A DNA stretch of 64,000 nucleotides. It comes from Chitinophagales bacterium. GTDB taxonomy: Bacteria > Bacteroidota > Bacteroidia > Chitinophagales > Chitinophagaceae. Shown here in pieces: positions 1 to 9,019 of the stretch. Where the stretch lies: NCBI GenBank assembly GCA_020636495.1, contig JACJXQ010000008.1:2542001-2606000 (forward strand), written 5' to 3'. A program made the translations under genes and the position numbers. The notes under the pieces were generated by a model. That model was not told where the DNA came from. It saw only the letters and a list, made by a program, of their open reading frames with translations, and made no database searches. Each line of letters starts with the position of its first letter. Position 1 is the first letter of the stretch.

Positions 1-1375
1 GTATCTCTACATCAAGAAAGCCCTTTCTTACCAGGCGGTCCCTGAAACGTATCTGCACATCATATTCTCCATGTACAAGAAATACTTTCTTCACATCCTC
101 TTTGTGCTGGCAAGACAGCCATTGCGACAGATCTTCATAATCAGCATGCGCACTCATTGAATCTATTATAGCTATCTGCGCCCTTACATTATACTGTGTA
201 CCAAATATACCAACACTCTCCGGACGTTTTTTTAATTTGCCACCCAGCGAATTAGGTTCACAATAACCCACCATCAGTATAGTATTGTCAGCGTTGCCGA
301 TATTATTGGCTATATGATGTTTCACCCTTCCTGCTTCTGCCATACCCGAAGCTGATATGATCACACACGGACCATCCAGCGTATTCAGTCGCTTAGAGGC
401 ATCCACATCCTTTACAAATTCAAGTCCCTTGAACATAAACACATCATTATCCTTCTTCAGCACATCCTGCACATGCTTATTGAAACACTCAGGGTGATGC
501 TTGATAACGTTCGTTATTTTGGTAGACAATGGACTGTCAACATAATAGGTCAGATTAGGCAACCTGCCTTCCAGTTCCAGCAGGTTGAGCATGTACAGTA
601 ATTCCTGCGTACGGCCTAAGCTAAATGCCGGAATGATAAGTTTCCCTTTCTTTTCAAGGCAGGTTTGTTCTATATAATGCAACAGGTCATCAACTGCAGG
701 TGCCACAAGGTCGTGTAGCTTGTCGCCATAGGTAGACTCAACAATTATATAGTCCGCCTGCGGAAAATCTTCCGGTGAACGAAGCAACATGTCACTATAC
801 CTACCTACATCACCACTAAACGTCAAGCGTATTTCTTTTCCATTCTCAATTATTTTCAGGTTCACAGCGGCACTACCCAGTATATGCCCGCAATCCGTAT
901 ACAACAACTCAACGCTATCATCTATTTGAAAACGGTGGTTGTAACGCACCGTTTCTATATATGGAAGCACATTATACACGTCAGCTTCGGTATACAGTGG
1001 TTCCACATGTTCACGGCCCTGTGCGTCGCGTTGCTTATTAATGTGTATTGTATCCGATAATTGTATATAGGCGGAGTCTATCAGCAACAACTCAAGCAGC
1101 TCCCTGGTTGCAGGTGTACAGAATATCCTCCCGCTGAAACCATCCTTCACCAGTTTGGGCAGCAACCCTATATGGTCTATATGCGCATGAGAAAGAATAA
1201 CAAAGTCTACTTCCGACGGCTCAAAACCCCACTCTGCATTCAGAGTAAGCGTTTCTTTGCCCATACCCTGGAACATACCACAGTCCAGCAAAAACTTCTT
1301 TTTAGGATTATTAAGATGTACCAGGTGTTTAGACCCCGTAACAGTGCGCGCAGCGCCGTGAAAGGAAATTTTCAT
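1..1375 (-). CDS. MBL-fold / beta-CASP metallo-hydrolase with RNA specificity domain (3' end off window)
   Basis: The frame opens with ATG at 1375 and stays open to the left edge, so about 458 residues are visible and the C-terminus is missing. Residues near the start show the metallo-beta-lactamase zinc motif SHAHIDH (around residue 61). Further on are ESTYGD, then SPLSTK and SASGMAEAGRVKHH, which fit the beta-CASP region, and late in the visible part a DSMSAHADY stretch typical of the RNA-specificity (RMMBL) domain. Family members are zinc-dependent nucleases acting on RNA, in the same superfamily as CPSF-73 and bacterial RNase J. The exact substrate cannot be read from sequence. It lies downstream of the folding operon, separated from it by a terminator at 1429-1455, so it probably has its own promoter. 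The family call is firm, the role is not. Confidence 0.85.
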   Translation of the reverse strand, partial: MKISFHGAARTVTGSKHLVHLNNPKKKFLLDCGMFQGMGKETLTLNAEWGFEPSEVDFVILSHAHIDHIGLLPKLVKDGFSGRIFCTPATRELLELLLIDSAYIQLSDTIHINKQRDAQGREHVEPLYTEADVYNVLPYIETVRYNHRFQIDDSVELLYTDCGHILGSAAVNLKIIENGKEIRLTFSGDVGRYSDMLLRSPEDFPQADYIIVESTYGDKLHDLVAPAVDDLLHYIEQTCLEKKGKLIIPAFSLGRTQELLYMLNLLELEGRLPNLTYYVDSPLSTKITNVIKHHPECFNKHVQDVLKKDNDVFMFKGLEFVKDVDASKRLNTLDGPCVIISASGMAEAGRVKHHIANNIGNADNTILMVGYCEPNSLGGKLKKRPESVGIFGTQYNVRAQIAIIDSMSAHADYEDLSQWLSCQHKEDVKKVFLVHGEYDVQIRFRDRLVRKGFLDVEI

Positions 1376-1428
1376 TCAAAAGATTTAAGACATCAACAAG
1401 ATACGAACTAATAGTACATAAATGAAAA

Positions 1429-1455
1429 CGGCCCCGTTTATTGTCAACGGGGCCG
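1429..1455 (-). terminator. Intrinsic terminator after the double-parvulin PPIase gene
   Basis: A perfect 10-bp stem (1429-1438 with 1446-1455), GC-rich, with a 7-nt loop. On the minus strand it is followed by a TTTTCATTT tract. It closes the three-gene operon running from 6408 to 1480. Confidence 0.8.
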
Positions 1456-1479
1456 AAAGCATATTTAATACAACTATTA

Positions 1480-3456
1480 TTATTTCACCATATCGTCAAA
1501 TACTTTTTCATTGACAGTCATAGGGTATTTTTTGCGTAGTTGTTCATTCCATGTTTTCTCCAGGTAATCCTGGTATTCAGCTATTACATACCCCCTGGCC
1601 TCGTCCAGTGTTTTAGGGTTAGGACCGTCAAACACTTCTTTCGCCATTACTACAGTGTAAGTACCATCTGCATTCTTTTTGGCATCGGTTGGTTTACCAG
1701 CCTTAATATCAGCTTTAGGGAATGTCTCAAACTTGCTGAACTCATAATAACCCTTCTGGATATTAACAGAACCCGGCGCTTTATCTGTATTCAGCTTTTT
1801 GATGATCTCTTCGTCAGTCGTTCCTTTCTTAGACATCATTTTTACACCTTCTTTCATAGCCGCTTCTGTTTTAAAGTTGTATACAGAACCCCTGAAACCG
1901 GCCTGCCATGTATAGTTATTCTTCTTCTTTTCGTAGAATTCTTTCAGACCTGCGGTATCTTTCGATGCTTTGCCCCATACATTGCGGTCCATCAGCTCAA
2001 ACAACATGATACCGTCACGATACTCGGTCATCAGGTTTTTGAATTCCGGTTTCTCGTTGATCAGGTTCTCTTCTTCTATATCATTCACTACGGTCTTTAC
2101 ATAGTTGTCGTATATGTTTTTGAAGATGATGGCTTTAGGCCCCATTACACGGCCACGGGTCACCTGCTCAGCATAAGTAAGCATGTCTGATGCTTTGTAC
2201 TTAACTCCCTTCAATTCAAAAAGTGTTGTTTCCGGGCCTTTATAGTCTTTCGCCGCAAACTTGTTGGCATCAGCACCAGTGTCGGCAATACTTGCTACAA
2301 ACGCTTCCTGCAGTTGCTCTACGTTCTCAGGATATTCTTTAAAGTTGTTCTTCTTTTTGATGCTGTTATAAAAACTCTCGCGTGCTATCTGTGCACGGTC
2401 ATCACGCTCCACTTTGTTCTTCAGCTCCAGCTTGATGCTGTCGTACGGAGGAACAGGGTATTTTTTAACCAGTTTCAGGATGTGGTAACCATAGTCTGTT
2501 TTTATTACATCAGACATATCCCCGGGCTTTTTAAGTGCAAAGGCTGCCGCCTCAAACTCAGGAACGTAAGCACCAATACCAAACTTCTCCATCACACCAT
2601 CATTCTCTTTTGAATAGTTGTCGTCAGAGTATTTCTTCACCATGTCTTCAAACTTCGCGCCCTTCTTCAATTCCGCCTTCACCTGGTTGGCTTTTTTCAG
2701 GTCTTCAGCACGCTCTTCCTCTGTCTTTGTTTTGGGCGATGCGATCATGATCTGCGCTACCTGCACTTCTCCCTGTGCCGGCTTCCTGTCCTCTACATAT
2801 AGGATATGATATCCATACTGTGTCCTGAATGGCTTAGACACTTTACCTACCGGGGTGCTGTATGCCGCATTCTCAAAAGGATAAACCGTTTGTAACGCTG
2901 TAACATAACCTATCTCACCACCATTCACTTTCGATGTCCTGTCGTCTGAATATTGGGCTGCCATCTTTGCGAATGACGCTTTACCCTTGGTTATTACATT
3001 GTACAGGCTGTCTATCAGCTTATAGGGCGCAACCGTGTCTTTAGAGGGCGCCATCGGCGACGACTGTATCAGTATATGTGATACTTTCACCACCTCCTGC
3101 AGCCTGCTATAGGCCTCTTCTATCTGTTTCTTGCTTACCTCTTCGTCTGTCAGGTAAGATTGAGCCAGTTGTTTGCGGTAGTTGCTCAGTTCATATTGGA
3201 TACTGGTTATTGTATCCAGATGCTGCTCTTCGGCCTCTTTCACTTTCATCCTGAACAACGAATACAAGTCAAGATATTCTTTCAGTGCGGCTCGGCTGTA
3301 ATCCGGTTTCTGGTTAATAGCATTCTTCTTGTAAACACGTAAAAACTCGTTCTTATCTACTTCCGTGTTCCCGAACTTAAATAAAGTCTGCGCATACAGT
3401 GAGTTGGTGAGTAGTACTACGACGGCACAAGTTAAGGTCAACTTTCGCGTTAGCAT
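1480..3456 (-). CDS. Periplasmic peptidylprolyl isomerase with two parvulin domains (PpiC/SurA-like)
   Basis: 658 residues with a signal peptide (residues 1-22, ending near YAQ). Two rotamase/parvulin domains follow: about 124-223 (starting VKVSHILI, ending YGYHILYVEDR) and about 232-330 (starting VAQIMIAS, ending DYGYHILKL). The remaining 330 residues form a C-terminal region with no motif I recognise. Such proteins catalyse cis-trans isomerisation of prolyl bonds and act as chaperones for outer-membrane and secreted proteins. It is the last gene of an operon behind two thioredoxin-like proteins (gap of only 15 nt to the upstream gene), which points to oxidative folding and maturation of envelope proteins. 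The isomerase call is strong; a true SurA role is inference. Confidence 0.9.
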   Translation of the reverse strand: MLTRKLTLTCAVVVLLTNSLYAQTLFKFGNTEVDKNEFLRVYKKNAINQKPDYSRAALKEYLDLYSLFRMKVKEAEEQHLDTITSIQYELSNYRKQLAQSYLTDEEVSKKQIEEAYSRLQEVVKVSHILIQSSPMAPSKDTVAPYKLIDSLYNVITKGKASFAKMAAQYSDDRTSKVNGGEIGYVTALQTVYPFENAAYSTPVGKVSKPFRTQYGYHILYVEDRKPAQGEVQVAQIMIASPKTKTEEERAEDLKKANQVKAELKKGAKFEDMVKKYSDDNYSKENDGVMEKFGIGAYVPEFEAAAFALKKPGDMSDVIKTDYGYHILKLVKKYPVPPYDSIKLELKNKVERDDRAQIARESFYNSIKKKNNFKEYPENVEQLQEAFVASIADTGADANKFAAKDYKGPETTLFELKGVKYKASDMLTYAEQVTRGRVMGPKAIIFKNIYDNYVKTVVNDIEEENLINEKPEFKNLMTEYRDGIMLFELMDRNVWGKASKDTAGLKEFYEKKKNNYTWQAGFRGSVYNFKTEAAMKEGVKMMSKKGTTDEEIIKKLNTDKAPGSVNIQKGYYEFSKFETFPKADIKAGKPTDAKKNADGTYTVVMAKEVFDGPNPKTLDEARGYVIAEYQDYLEKTWNEQLRKKYPMTVNEKVFDDMVK

Positions 3457-3471
3457 ATTTGTTTATTTTTT

Positions 3472-4941
3472 TTATGATTTTAATTTACCCGCTTTTTTGT
3501 CTTTTTCTTTTCTTTCCAGCATCTCTATCACATCAAGAATGTTGGAGTGGTCTATCCTTTTACCCCTGATGATCTTGCGTTCATCCAACAAATATAGAAC
3601 AGGAGTGCTATAAATATCGTATTCAGCCCTGAATCTTGTCTTTCTTTCAGGGTCATACACATGCACCCAGTCGTCAAAACCTTTTTCTTTTATCACCTCT
3701 TTCCACTTGGTAGTATCTCCTTCGGTGCGTACTCCATATATCTTAACCCCTTTTTTCTTTAGCACTGCTTTGTACAGTGAGTCTACTTTAGGCATTTCCG
3801 TCAGGCAGTGCCCGCACTCCGGCGACCAGAATATAAGCAGGGTATATTTGGCGTCCAGGTCGTGCAACGAATGTATTTTCCCGTTAATATCAGGCATTTT
3901 CAACTCTGGTGCTATTTTTCCCAGCACGTTGGGTGCTATTTTCTGAGCACGCTCTATATACTTTTCCAGGTCTTCTGTACTCAGCCAGAAAGCATCACCC
4001 CTCATATAATAATTTTCCACAAGATATACAAAGGCAGCATCCATACCCATTATCTTGCTCGACTCGGCATAGCGGGTCAGCCACCACAGGGTGTATTTGA
4101 ACATGTCTTTTGTGCCTCTTGTTTTGGCGATGATAGCATCTGCTTCCTTTTCAAATGTATCGGCCAGTGGCAACACCAGCTTACCAAAATATTCTTCCAG
4201 CCTGCCATCATAAATAGGTGTGTGTATCAGCCTGTCATCCTGGAAGTCAAAATCATCCCAATAATGCCCTTTGTAATAATCATAGGCAAACGAGCTGTCT
4301 TCTGTACCATCAGGCAAAAGGTGTTTGCCTTCCGGTACTTCCGGCACGTTCAGCGCTTTGAATATATTCGTCAGCAATGTATTAGGATAGTTCTTTGAAT
4401 AGTCCCTGCGGTATTGCTTCAGTTCATTAGACAATTTTTTATACTGGTTGCGTACAGCTTCTGTATCAGCCGCTGTCTTTGCCTTTTCAAACTCTTCGTT
4501 CAGCGCTACACTTCTTTTACCATAGTCTGTCAGGTAATCTACATATTTCACAAAACGGGTATTCTCTTCACTGTTCTTGAATGTGATACCGGACGGTAGT
4601 TTCGACTTGGTAGCCGTAACGGAAAATTCATCGCCGTTATTCAGCAACATTTCAAAATATGATGACTTGTCTGACAGCAAAACCATATAGATACCGCCAA
4701 CAGTAAATGTATCTGTTTCAAATACTGCCTCTCCTTTCTTATTAAGTATGGCTGAGTCTGAACGATAGATGGTAGGCAGCGGTTTACCATAGTAATGCAC
4801 CAGGTATATGGTACTGTCTGTCAGGTCGGTAAACTTCACTTTGATCTTATATCCGTCTTTGCCCTTAAAGGTTTTTGCCTCCGTTTGCATTGCGGTCATA
4901 GCTATGAACAGCAATAAGAGGGTTGTTGTTATCTTACGCAT
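3472..4941 (-). CDS. Exported thioredoxin-like (TlpA/ResA family) protein with CGHC active site, copy B
   Basis: 489 residues with a signal peptide (about residues 1-22). The N-terminal part (KVKFTDLTDSTIYLVHYYGK) resembles the DUF4369 beta domain often joined to thioredoxin domains in Bacteroidota, and a helical middle part (about 120-330) follows. The C-terminal thioredoxin fold has the redox motif CGHC at 376-379 inside LLIFWSPECGHC, and a cis-proline in YSTPVLYLLD. CGHC is the motif of eukaryotic protein disulfide isomerase; bacterial ResA/TlpA more often carry CEPC or CPPC. It is a tandem paralogue of the gene at 4975-6408 (32-nt gap) and precedes the prolyl isomerase. A role as extracytoplasmic thiol-disulfide oxidoreductase is likely. 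The direction (oxidase or reductase) is not known. Confidence 0.85.
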   Translation of the reverse strand: MRKITTTLLLLFIAMTAMQTEAKTFKGKDGYKIKVKFTDLTDSTIYLVHYYGKPLPTIYRSDSAILNKKGEAVFETDTFTVGGIYMVLLSDKSSYFEMLLNNGDEFSVTATKSKLPSGITFKNSEENTRFVKYVDYLTDYGKRSVALNEEFEKAKTAADTEAVRNQYKKLSNELKQYRRDYSKNYPNTLLTNIFKALNVPEVPEGKHLLPDGTEDSSFAYDYYKGHYWDDFDFQDDRLIHTPIYDGRLEEYFGKLVLPLADTFEKEADAIIAKTRGTKDMFKYTLWWLTRYAESSKIMGMDAAFVYLVENYYMRGDAFWLSTEDLEKYIERAQKIAPNVLGKIAPELKMPDINGKIHSLHDLDAKYTLLIFWSPECGHCLTEMPKVDSLYKAVLKKKGVKIYGVRTEGDTTKWKEVIKEKGFDDWVHVYDPERKTRFRAEYDIYSTPVLYLLDERKIIRGKRIDHSNILDVIEMLERKEKDKKAGKLKS

Positions 4942-4974
4942 ATATAGTATTATTCTTAAATGTAAATTCAGTTC

Positions 4975-6408
4975 TTATTTTTTTGAAGCTCCTTTTGCTT
5001 CTTCTTCCAGTATACTCACCACAACAGGAATATTGGTATGATCCAGCTTTTTACCCCTGATTATCTTTTTTTCGTCCAGCAAATATACACTAGGCGTTCC
5101 ATACACATCATATTGCGACCTGTATTTGGATGTGCCCTCCGGATCATATACATGTATCCAATTGTCCAGGTGGTCATTCTTCACCAACCTATGCCATTTT
5201 GCTGTATCCTTATCTACGTTGAAGCCTACCACTTTCATACCTTTCTTAAGCAGGCCTTCCGCTTGTATCATAGAGTCTATACGAGGTATCTCCTCCTGGC
5301 AGTGGCCACAATCGGGCGACCAGAACACCAGTAAGGTATATTTAGCATCCAGCCCGTTCAGCGAAAAATCAGCATTATCCATCTTCTTCACCTTGAGTTC
5401 AGGTGCCAGGTTACCAATAACGTTAGGTGCTATACTACGTGCGCGGTCTATGTATTTTTGCAAAGTTCCGGGATTCAGCCAGTAGGCATCCCCTTTCATG
5501 TAGTAGCTCTCCACCATGTGCACAAACACTGCATCCATGCCCATCAGGTTGCTTTCCTGTGCGTAGTTGGTCAGCCAGTGCACTACGAATTTAAACATCT
5601 CTTTCGATGCACGTGATTTCTTTACTACTATATCCGCCTCTTTATTAAAAGTATCAGGTATGCCCGGTACCAGTTTTGTGAAATATTCTTCCAGTTTGCC
5701 CTCCAGTAAAGGTGTATACACCAGGCGTTCATCACTAAAATCAAAGTTATCCCAGTAATGCTCTTTATACTGCTTATACTGTGCTTCCCTGTCAACAGTA
5801 CCATCCTGCTTTTTTACTGTCGGCACTTCAGGCACTTCCAGTGCCAGGAAGATATTTGACAACAGCGTATTAGGATGTTGTTTGATATAATCTTTCCTGA
5901 ATTGGGTCACATCCACCGACATAGCCCTGAACTTCTCTTGTATGGCTGCTGAGTCTTGTTTTGTTTTTGCCTTTGCCATATCAGCTGTCAATTGCTGATG
6001 CCTGGAGCTGACTTCACTCAGAAAAGTGACATATTTAAAAAAGCGGTCATTCTCCGGACTGTTCTTAAATGTTACGTCCATAGGCATTTTCGCTACGCTG
6101 GCGGTAATGTCCATCTTCTGCCCGTTATCCAGCAGAAATTCAAAATAATGTGCGTTGTCATCCAGTATGATCAGGTACAACCCGCCTATGATCTTATCAG
6201 TACTTTGAATGACGGCATTGCCTTTCTTGTCCAATGTCGCAGAGTCAACCTTGTAAATAGTGGGTAACGGCTTGCCGTAATAGTGTGCTAAAAACACTTT
6301 TTTATCGGCCTGGTCAGTAACTTTCAGTTTTATCGTGTAGCCATCCTGCGCAAATAGGTTTGAATAACTAAAGGATAGTACGAACAGTGCAAGTAGAATT
6401 TGTCTCAT
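4975..6408 (-). CDS. Exported thioredoxin-like (TlpA/ResA family) protein with CGHC active site, copy A
   Basis: 477 residues with a signal peptide (about 1-20, ending FAQ), an N-terminal DUF4369-like beta domain (YTIKLKVTDQADKKVFLAHYYG), a long helical linker region and a C-terminal thioredoxin domain. CGHC is at 367-370 (LLVFWSPDCGHC) and the cis-proline is in YGTPSVYLLD. It is clearly homologous along its full length to the next gene at 3472-4941, so the pair is a local duplication. It is first in the operon, so the promoter should lie at about 6410-6480; no consensus match was found there. The likely role is thiol-disulfide exchange in the periplasm. Confidence 0.85.
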   Translation of the reverse strand: MRQILLALFVLSFSYSNLFAQDGYTIKLKVTDQADKKVFLAHYYGKPLPTIYKVDSATLDKKGNAVIQSTDKIIGGLYLIILDDNAHYFEFLLDNGQKMDITASVAKMPMDVTFKNSPENDRFFKYVTFLSEVSSRHQQLTADMAKAKTKQDSAAIQEKFRAMSVDVTQFRKDYIKQHPNTLLSNIFLALEVPEVPTVKKQDGTVDREAQYKQYKEHYWDNFDFSDERLVYTPLLEGKLEEYFTKLVPGIPDTFNKEADIVVKKSRASKEMFKFVVHWLTNYAQESNLMGMDAVFVHMVESYYMKGDAYWLNPGTLQKYIDRARSIAPNVIGNLAPELKVKKMDNADFSLNGLDAKYTLLVFWSPDCGHCQEEIPRIDSMIQAEGLLKKGMKVVGFNVDKDTAKWHRLVKNDHLDNWIHVYDPEGTSKYRSQYDVYGTPSVYLLDEKKIIRGKKLDHTNIPVVVSILEEEAKGASKK

Positions 6409-6522
6409 AATTTGGCCCGTGAAGGTAGCTGTTTTTAGAAAATGGTTAAATAATTAATATTAGCCATTACTATATGACTGTAAATTTATAAATCCTGACG
6501 GGGTATAATAGACAAAGCGTTG

Positions 6523-6530
6523 TAGCTTTG
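6523..6530 (+). promoter_or_regulatory. Candidate -7 element TAGCTTTG for rlmD
   Basis: The octamer matches the Bacteroidota -7 consensus TAnnTTTG and lies 28 nt before the TTG start of rlmD. It is also the right arm of a small inverted repeat (CAAAGC ... GCTTTG). No clear -33 TTTG is visible at the usual distance. Confidence 0.35.
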
Positions 6531-6558
6531 CCCTTGTTTAACGAAATTCTAACAGGTT

Positions 6559-7974
6559 TTGGCGAGAAAAAAGAATAAACCACTGGTTTATAATATTACA
6601 ATTGAATCGTATGCGGCAGAAGGCAAAAGTATTGCACACCTGGAAGACGGTAAAGTACTGTTTCTGCCCAATGCCATACCCGGCGATGTAGTGACCGCAC
6701 GCGTGCTGAAGAACAAGAAAAGCTATGCCGAAGGTAAGGTTACCGAGGTTACTACCCCCTCGCCTACCCGAGTTGAACCGTTTTGTGAACACTTTGGTAT
6801 TTGCGGGGGGTGCAAATGGCAGATGTTGCCATACGAATTGCAACTGAAATACAAACAACAACAGGTTGCAGATCAGTTGAAACGCATTGGTCATGTAACA
6901 CTGCCGGATATACAGCCTATACTGGGCAGCCCGCGTCAACAGCATTACCGCAACAAACTGGAATTTACCTTCTGCACACACCGCTACCGTACTACAGAGG
7001 AACTGGCAACCGCAGAAGGTGAAGTGCTGCAACCGGAACCAGCACTGGGTTTTCACGCCCCGGGCTTTTTCGACAAAGTGGTGCCCATAGAGCATTGCTA
7101 CCTGCAGGACGAACCCACTAATACCTTGCTGAAAGTATTGCGCGAATACACTACTGAACGAAACTTGCCTTATTATGACCACAAAGCACATACCGGCTGG
7201 CTACGCAATATCATGATACGTGTAGCACGTACCGGCGAGGTGCTGGTGAACCTCATCGTAAAAAAAGAGAATAAAAAAGAACGCGAAGCCATACTGGAAC
7301 ATATTCTGCAAAATGTACCGGGTATCACTTCATTGCACTATACCATCAATGGTAAGGTGAACGATAGTATCCACGACCAGGATGTACAGTTGTACTCCGG
7401 CAAAGGCTATATTGAAGAAACACTGGAGGATTTCCGTTTTATGATATCTCCCAAATCCTTCTTCCAGACCAACACCTACCAGGCCGAAGAACTATATCGT
7501 GTCACCCGCGAGTTTGCAGGACTTACCGGCAACGAAGTATTGTATGATCTGTATTGCGGCACGGGTAGTATTGGTATATTCTGCTCAGCAGGCGCAAAAC
7601 GGGTGATCGGTATCGAGCTGATAGAAGATGCCATAGTAGATGCCAAAAAGAATGCTTCGCTTAATAATATTGAACACTGCGACTTTTATGCCGGCGATGT
7701 AGCCGCTATATGTACCGATGAATTCTTTGCGGAGCATGGCAGGCCCGACGTTATCATTACCGATCCTCCACGTGCAGGTATGCACGAAAAGCTGGTGCAA
7801 CAACTGCTGAAGATGCGTGCCCCGAAAATTGTATATGTAAGTTGCAACCCCGCCACACAGGCACGGGACCTGGCACTACTCTGCGAGGACTATAACATCA
7901 CCCGCCTGCAGCCGGTTGATATGTTCCCGCATACACATCATATAGAAAATGTTGCCCTGCTGGATTTGAAATAA
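6559..7974 (+). CDS. rlmD: 23S rRNA (uracil-C5)-methyltransferase, RlmD/RumA family
   Basis: 471 residues starting at TTG (6559); no in-frame ATG lies nearby and the TRAM domain begins at once, so the TTG is credible. Domains: a TRAM beta-barrel (about 8-65); the iron-sulfur cysteines C76, C82 and C85 (CEHFGICGGC) with a fourth near 182 (IEHCYLQ); and a C-terminal SAM-dependent methyltransferase core with YDLYCGTGSIGIF, the substrate loop DPPRAGMH and the catalytic cysteine in VYVSCNPAT. It methylates C5 of a uridine in 23S rRNA. The choice between m5U747 and m5U1939 cannot be made from sequence alone. Monocistronic, converging on the minus-strand gene that ends at 7977 (2-nt gap). Confidence 0.9.
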   Translation: MARKKNKPLVYNITIESYAAEGKSIAHLEDGKVLFLPNAIPGDVVTARVLKNKKSYAEGKVTEVTTPSPTRVEPFCEHFGICGGCKWQMLPYELQLKYKQQQVADQLKRIGHVTLPDIQPILGSPRQQHYRNKLEFTFCTHRYRTTEELATAEGEVLQPEPALGFHAPGFFDKVVPIEHCYLQDEPTNTLLKVLREYTTERNLPYYDHKAHTGWLRNIMIRVARTGEVLVNLIVKKENKKEREAILEHILQNVPGITSLHYTINGKVNDSIHDQDVQLYSGKGYIEETLEDFRFMISPKSFFQTNTYQAEELYRVTREFAGLTGNEVLYDLYCGTGSIGIFCSAGAKRVIGIELIEDAIVDAKKNASLNNIEHCDFYAGDVAAICTDEFFAEHGRPDVIITDPPRAGMHEKLVQQLLKMRAPKIVYVSCNPATQARDLALLCEDYNITRLQPVDMFPHTHHIENVALLDLK

Positions 7975-7976
7975 CA

Positions 7977-8657
7977 CTACCTGCTGATGACAAACCTTTT
8001 TACCTGCACACCTTCCGTGCGATGCAGTCTCAGTGTATAGATACCCGGCGGGCTCTCTGCGAGATCGATTGTCTTTTTCAGATAATTGTTCGCCGGCATT
8101 ACACTTTCACTATATACCACCTGTCCCATAGCATTAACAATATCAAGCTTTACGGCTCCTGTCTGGCCTGTGAATGAGTTTTCAATAACAAACCTCCCGT
8201 TATTGGGATTAGGGTAAATATGTGTGTCCGGTAAACTTTGTTCATTACCATCTACACTTAGTGGCAGGAATATTGACCAGTCTGGAGCATAATAATAGGT
8301 ATCTACCTGGGGAGGAGGCTGGTAGATAAACAACCCATACATACTTATCCTGATCTCTTTAATATTTTGAGGTATCTTTTCCAGGGTCAATGTATCTGTC
8401 TTAATACAATGATTAGCAGGAAATGCTTCTGAAATATCATAGTAGACAGAGAAGTTCAATACATTACCATTTATGGTGCTGGTTGTGTCATGAATGACCG
8501 GACAAAACGAACCCGAACCAAATGAAAATGAAGCTACAACCTCAAGAGTTATACTATCATTATTGGCATTAAGCACTTTCACGCTTTTCAATTGCGTAGC
8601 TGTGCATACCTGCAAGCTTAATAACAATATTGCAATAACGGAGAATAACGACTTCAT
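7977..8657 (-). CDS. Small secreted protein with T9SS type A sorting domain
   Basis: 226 residues with a signal peptide (1-20, ending CTA). A beta-rich domain of about 120 residues follows without a family I recognise, then a type A C-terminal sorting domain from about 147 onward: HIYPNPNNGRF, then VNAMGQVVYS, then GIYTLRLHR and ending VKRFVISR. The protein should cross the outer membrane through the type IX secretion system and be attached to the surface or released. The two cysteines C52 and C83 may pair. No partner genes are close. The secretion call is firm; the function is unknown. Confidence 0.85.
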   Translation of the reverse strand: MKSLFSVIAILLLSLQVCTATQLKSVKVLNANNDSITLEVVASFSFGSGSFCPVIHDTTSTINGNVLNFSVYYDISEAFPANHCIKTDTLTLEKIPQNIKEIRISMYGLFIYQPPPQVDTYYYAPDWSIFLPLSVDGNEQSLPDTHIYPNPNNGRFVIENSFTGQTGAVKLDIVNAMGQVVYSESVMPANNYLKKTIDLAESPPGIYTLRLHRTEGVQVKRFVISR

Positions 8658-8923
8658 TACATAAGCAATTTAGCTAATAATAAAACAAATCAGGCATCTG
8701 TAATTTATAAGTGTCATAATTACATATTTTTTACGTATATTTACACATATACTAACATGGTCAATTATAAGTATATTTCAGAAGTTCTTTGACATATTAA
8801 CCATTTCACCGACATGACAGCAAGACAAGTTATATATCTATATTATCTACAAGCATTTAATATTCAGAGTACCCTACCCTAAAAAAGATACTTTTCGATA
8901 CAAAACGATACAAAAAAACACAT

Positions 8924-8956
8924 TTTGCAGGGGTTGATATTCACTATATACTTTTG
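8924..8956 (+). promoter_or_regulatory. Promoter-like site (TTTG, 21 nt, TACTTTTG) pointing into a convergent gene
   Basis: TTTG at 8924-8927 and TACTTTTG at 8949-8956 fit the Bacteroidota promoter consensus at near-normal spacing. It points toward the terminator hairpin and the antisense side of the lipoprotein gene at 9020-9415, with no plus-strand gene behind it. It may be a chance match in AT-rich DNA. Confidence 0.25.
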
Positions 8957-8972
8957 CATAATACATAAAAAA

Positions 8973-8998
8973 ATCCCGTCGCTGTCGGGCGACGGGAT
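8973..8998 (-). terminator. Intrinsic terminator after the lipoprotein gene at 9020-9415
   Basis: Perfect 10-bp stem ATCCCGTCGC (8973-8982) with its complement (8989-8998), 6-nt loop, followed on the minus strand by a run of T (8967-8973). Confidence 0.85.
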
Positions 8999-9019
8999 GA
9001 ATATCGAAATAGCCTGTTC

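Larger units (their letters stand above)
8658..9019. other. Intergenic region, AT-rich, with a direct repeat and an isolated promoter-like site
   Basis: 362 bp without a gene. It holds the presumed start region of the T9SS gene (minus strand) at its left end, a tandem repeat of CGATACAAAA at about 8896-8915, a plus-strand promoter-like pair at 8924-8956 and a minus-strand terminator at 8973-8998. No tRNA or recognisable structured RNA was seen. Confidence 0.6.

Noticed and set aside
6538..7191. Long open frame antisense to rlmD
   Set aside because: No family, signal or codon pattern of its own; explained as a shadow of rlmD.
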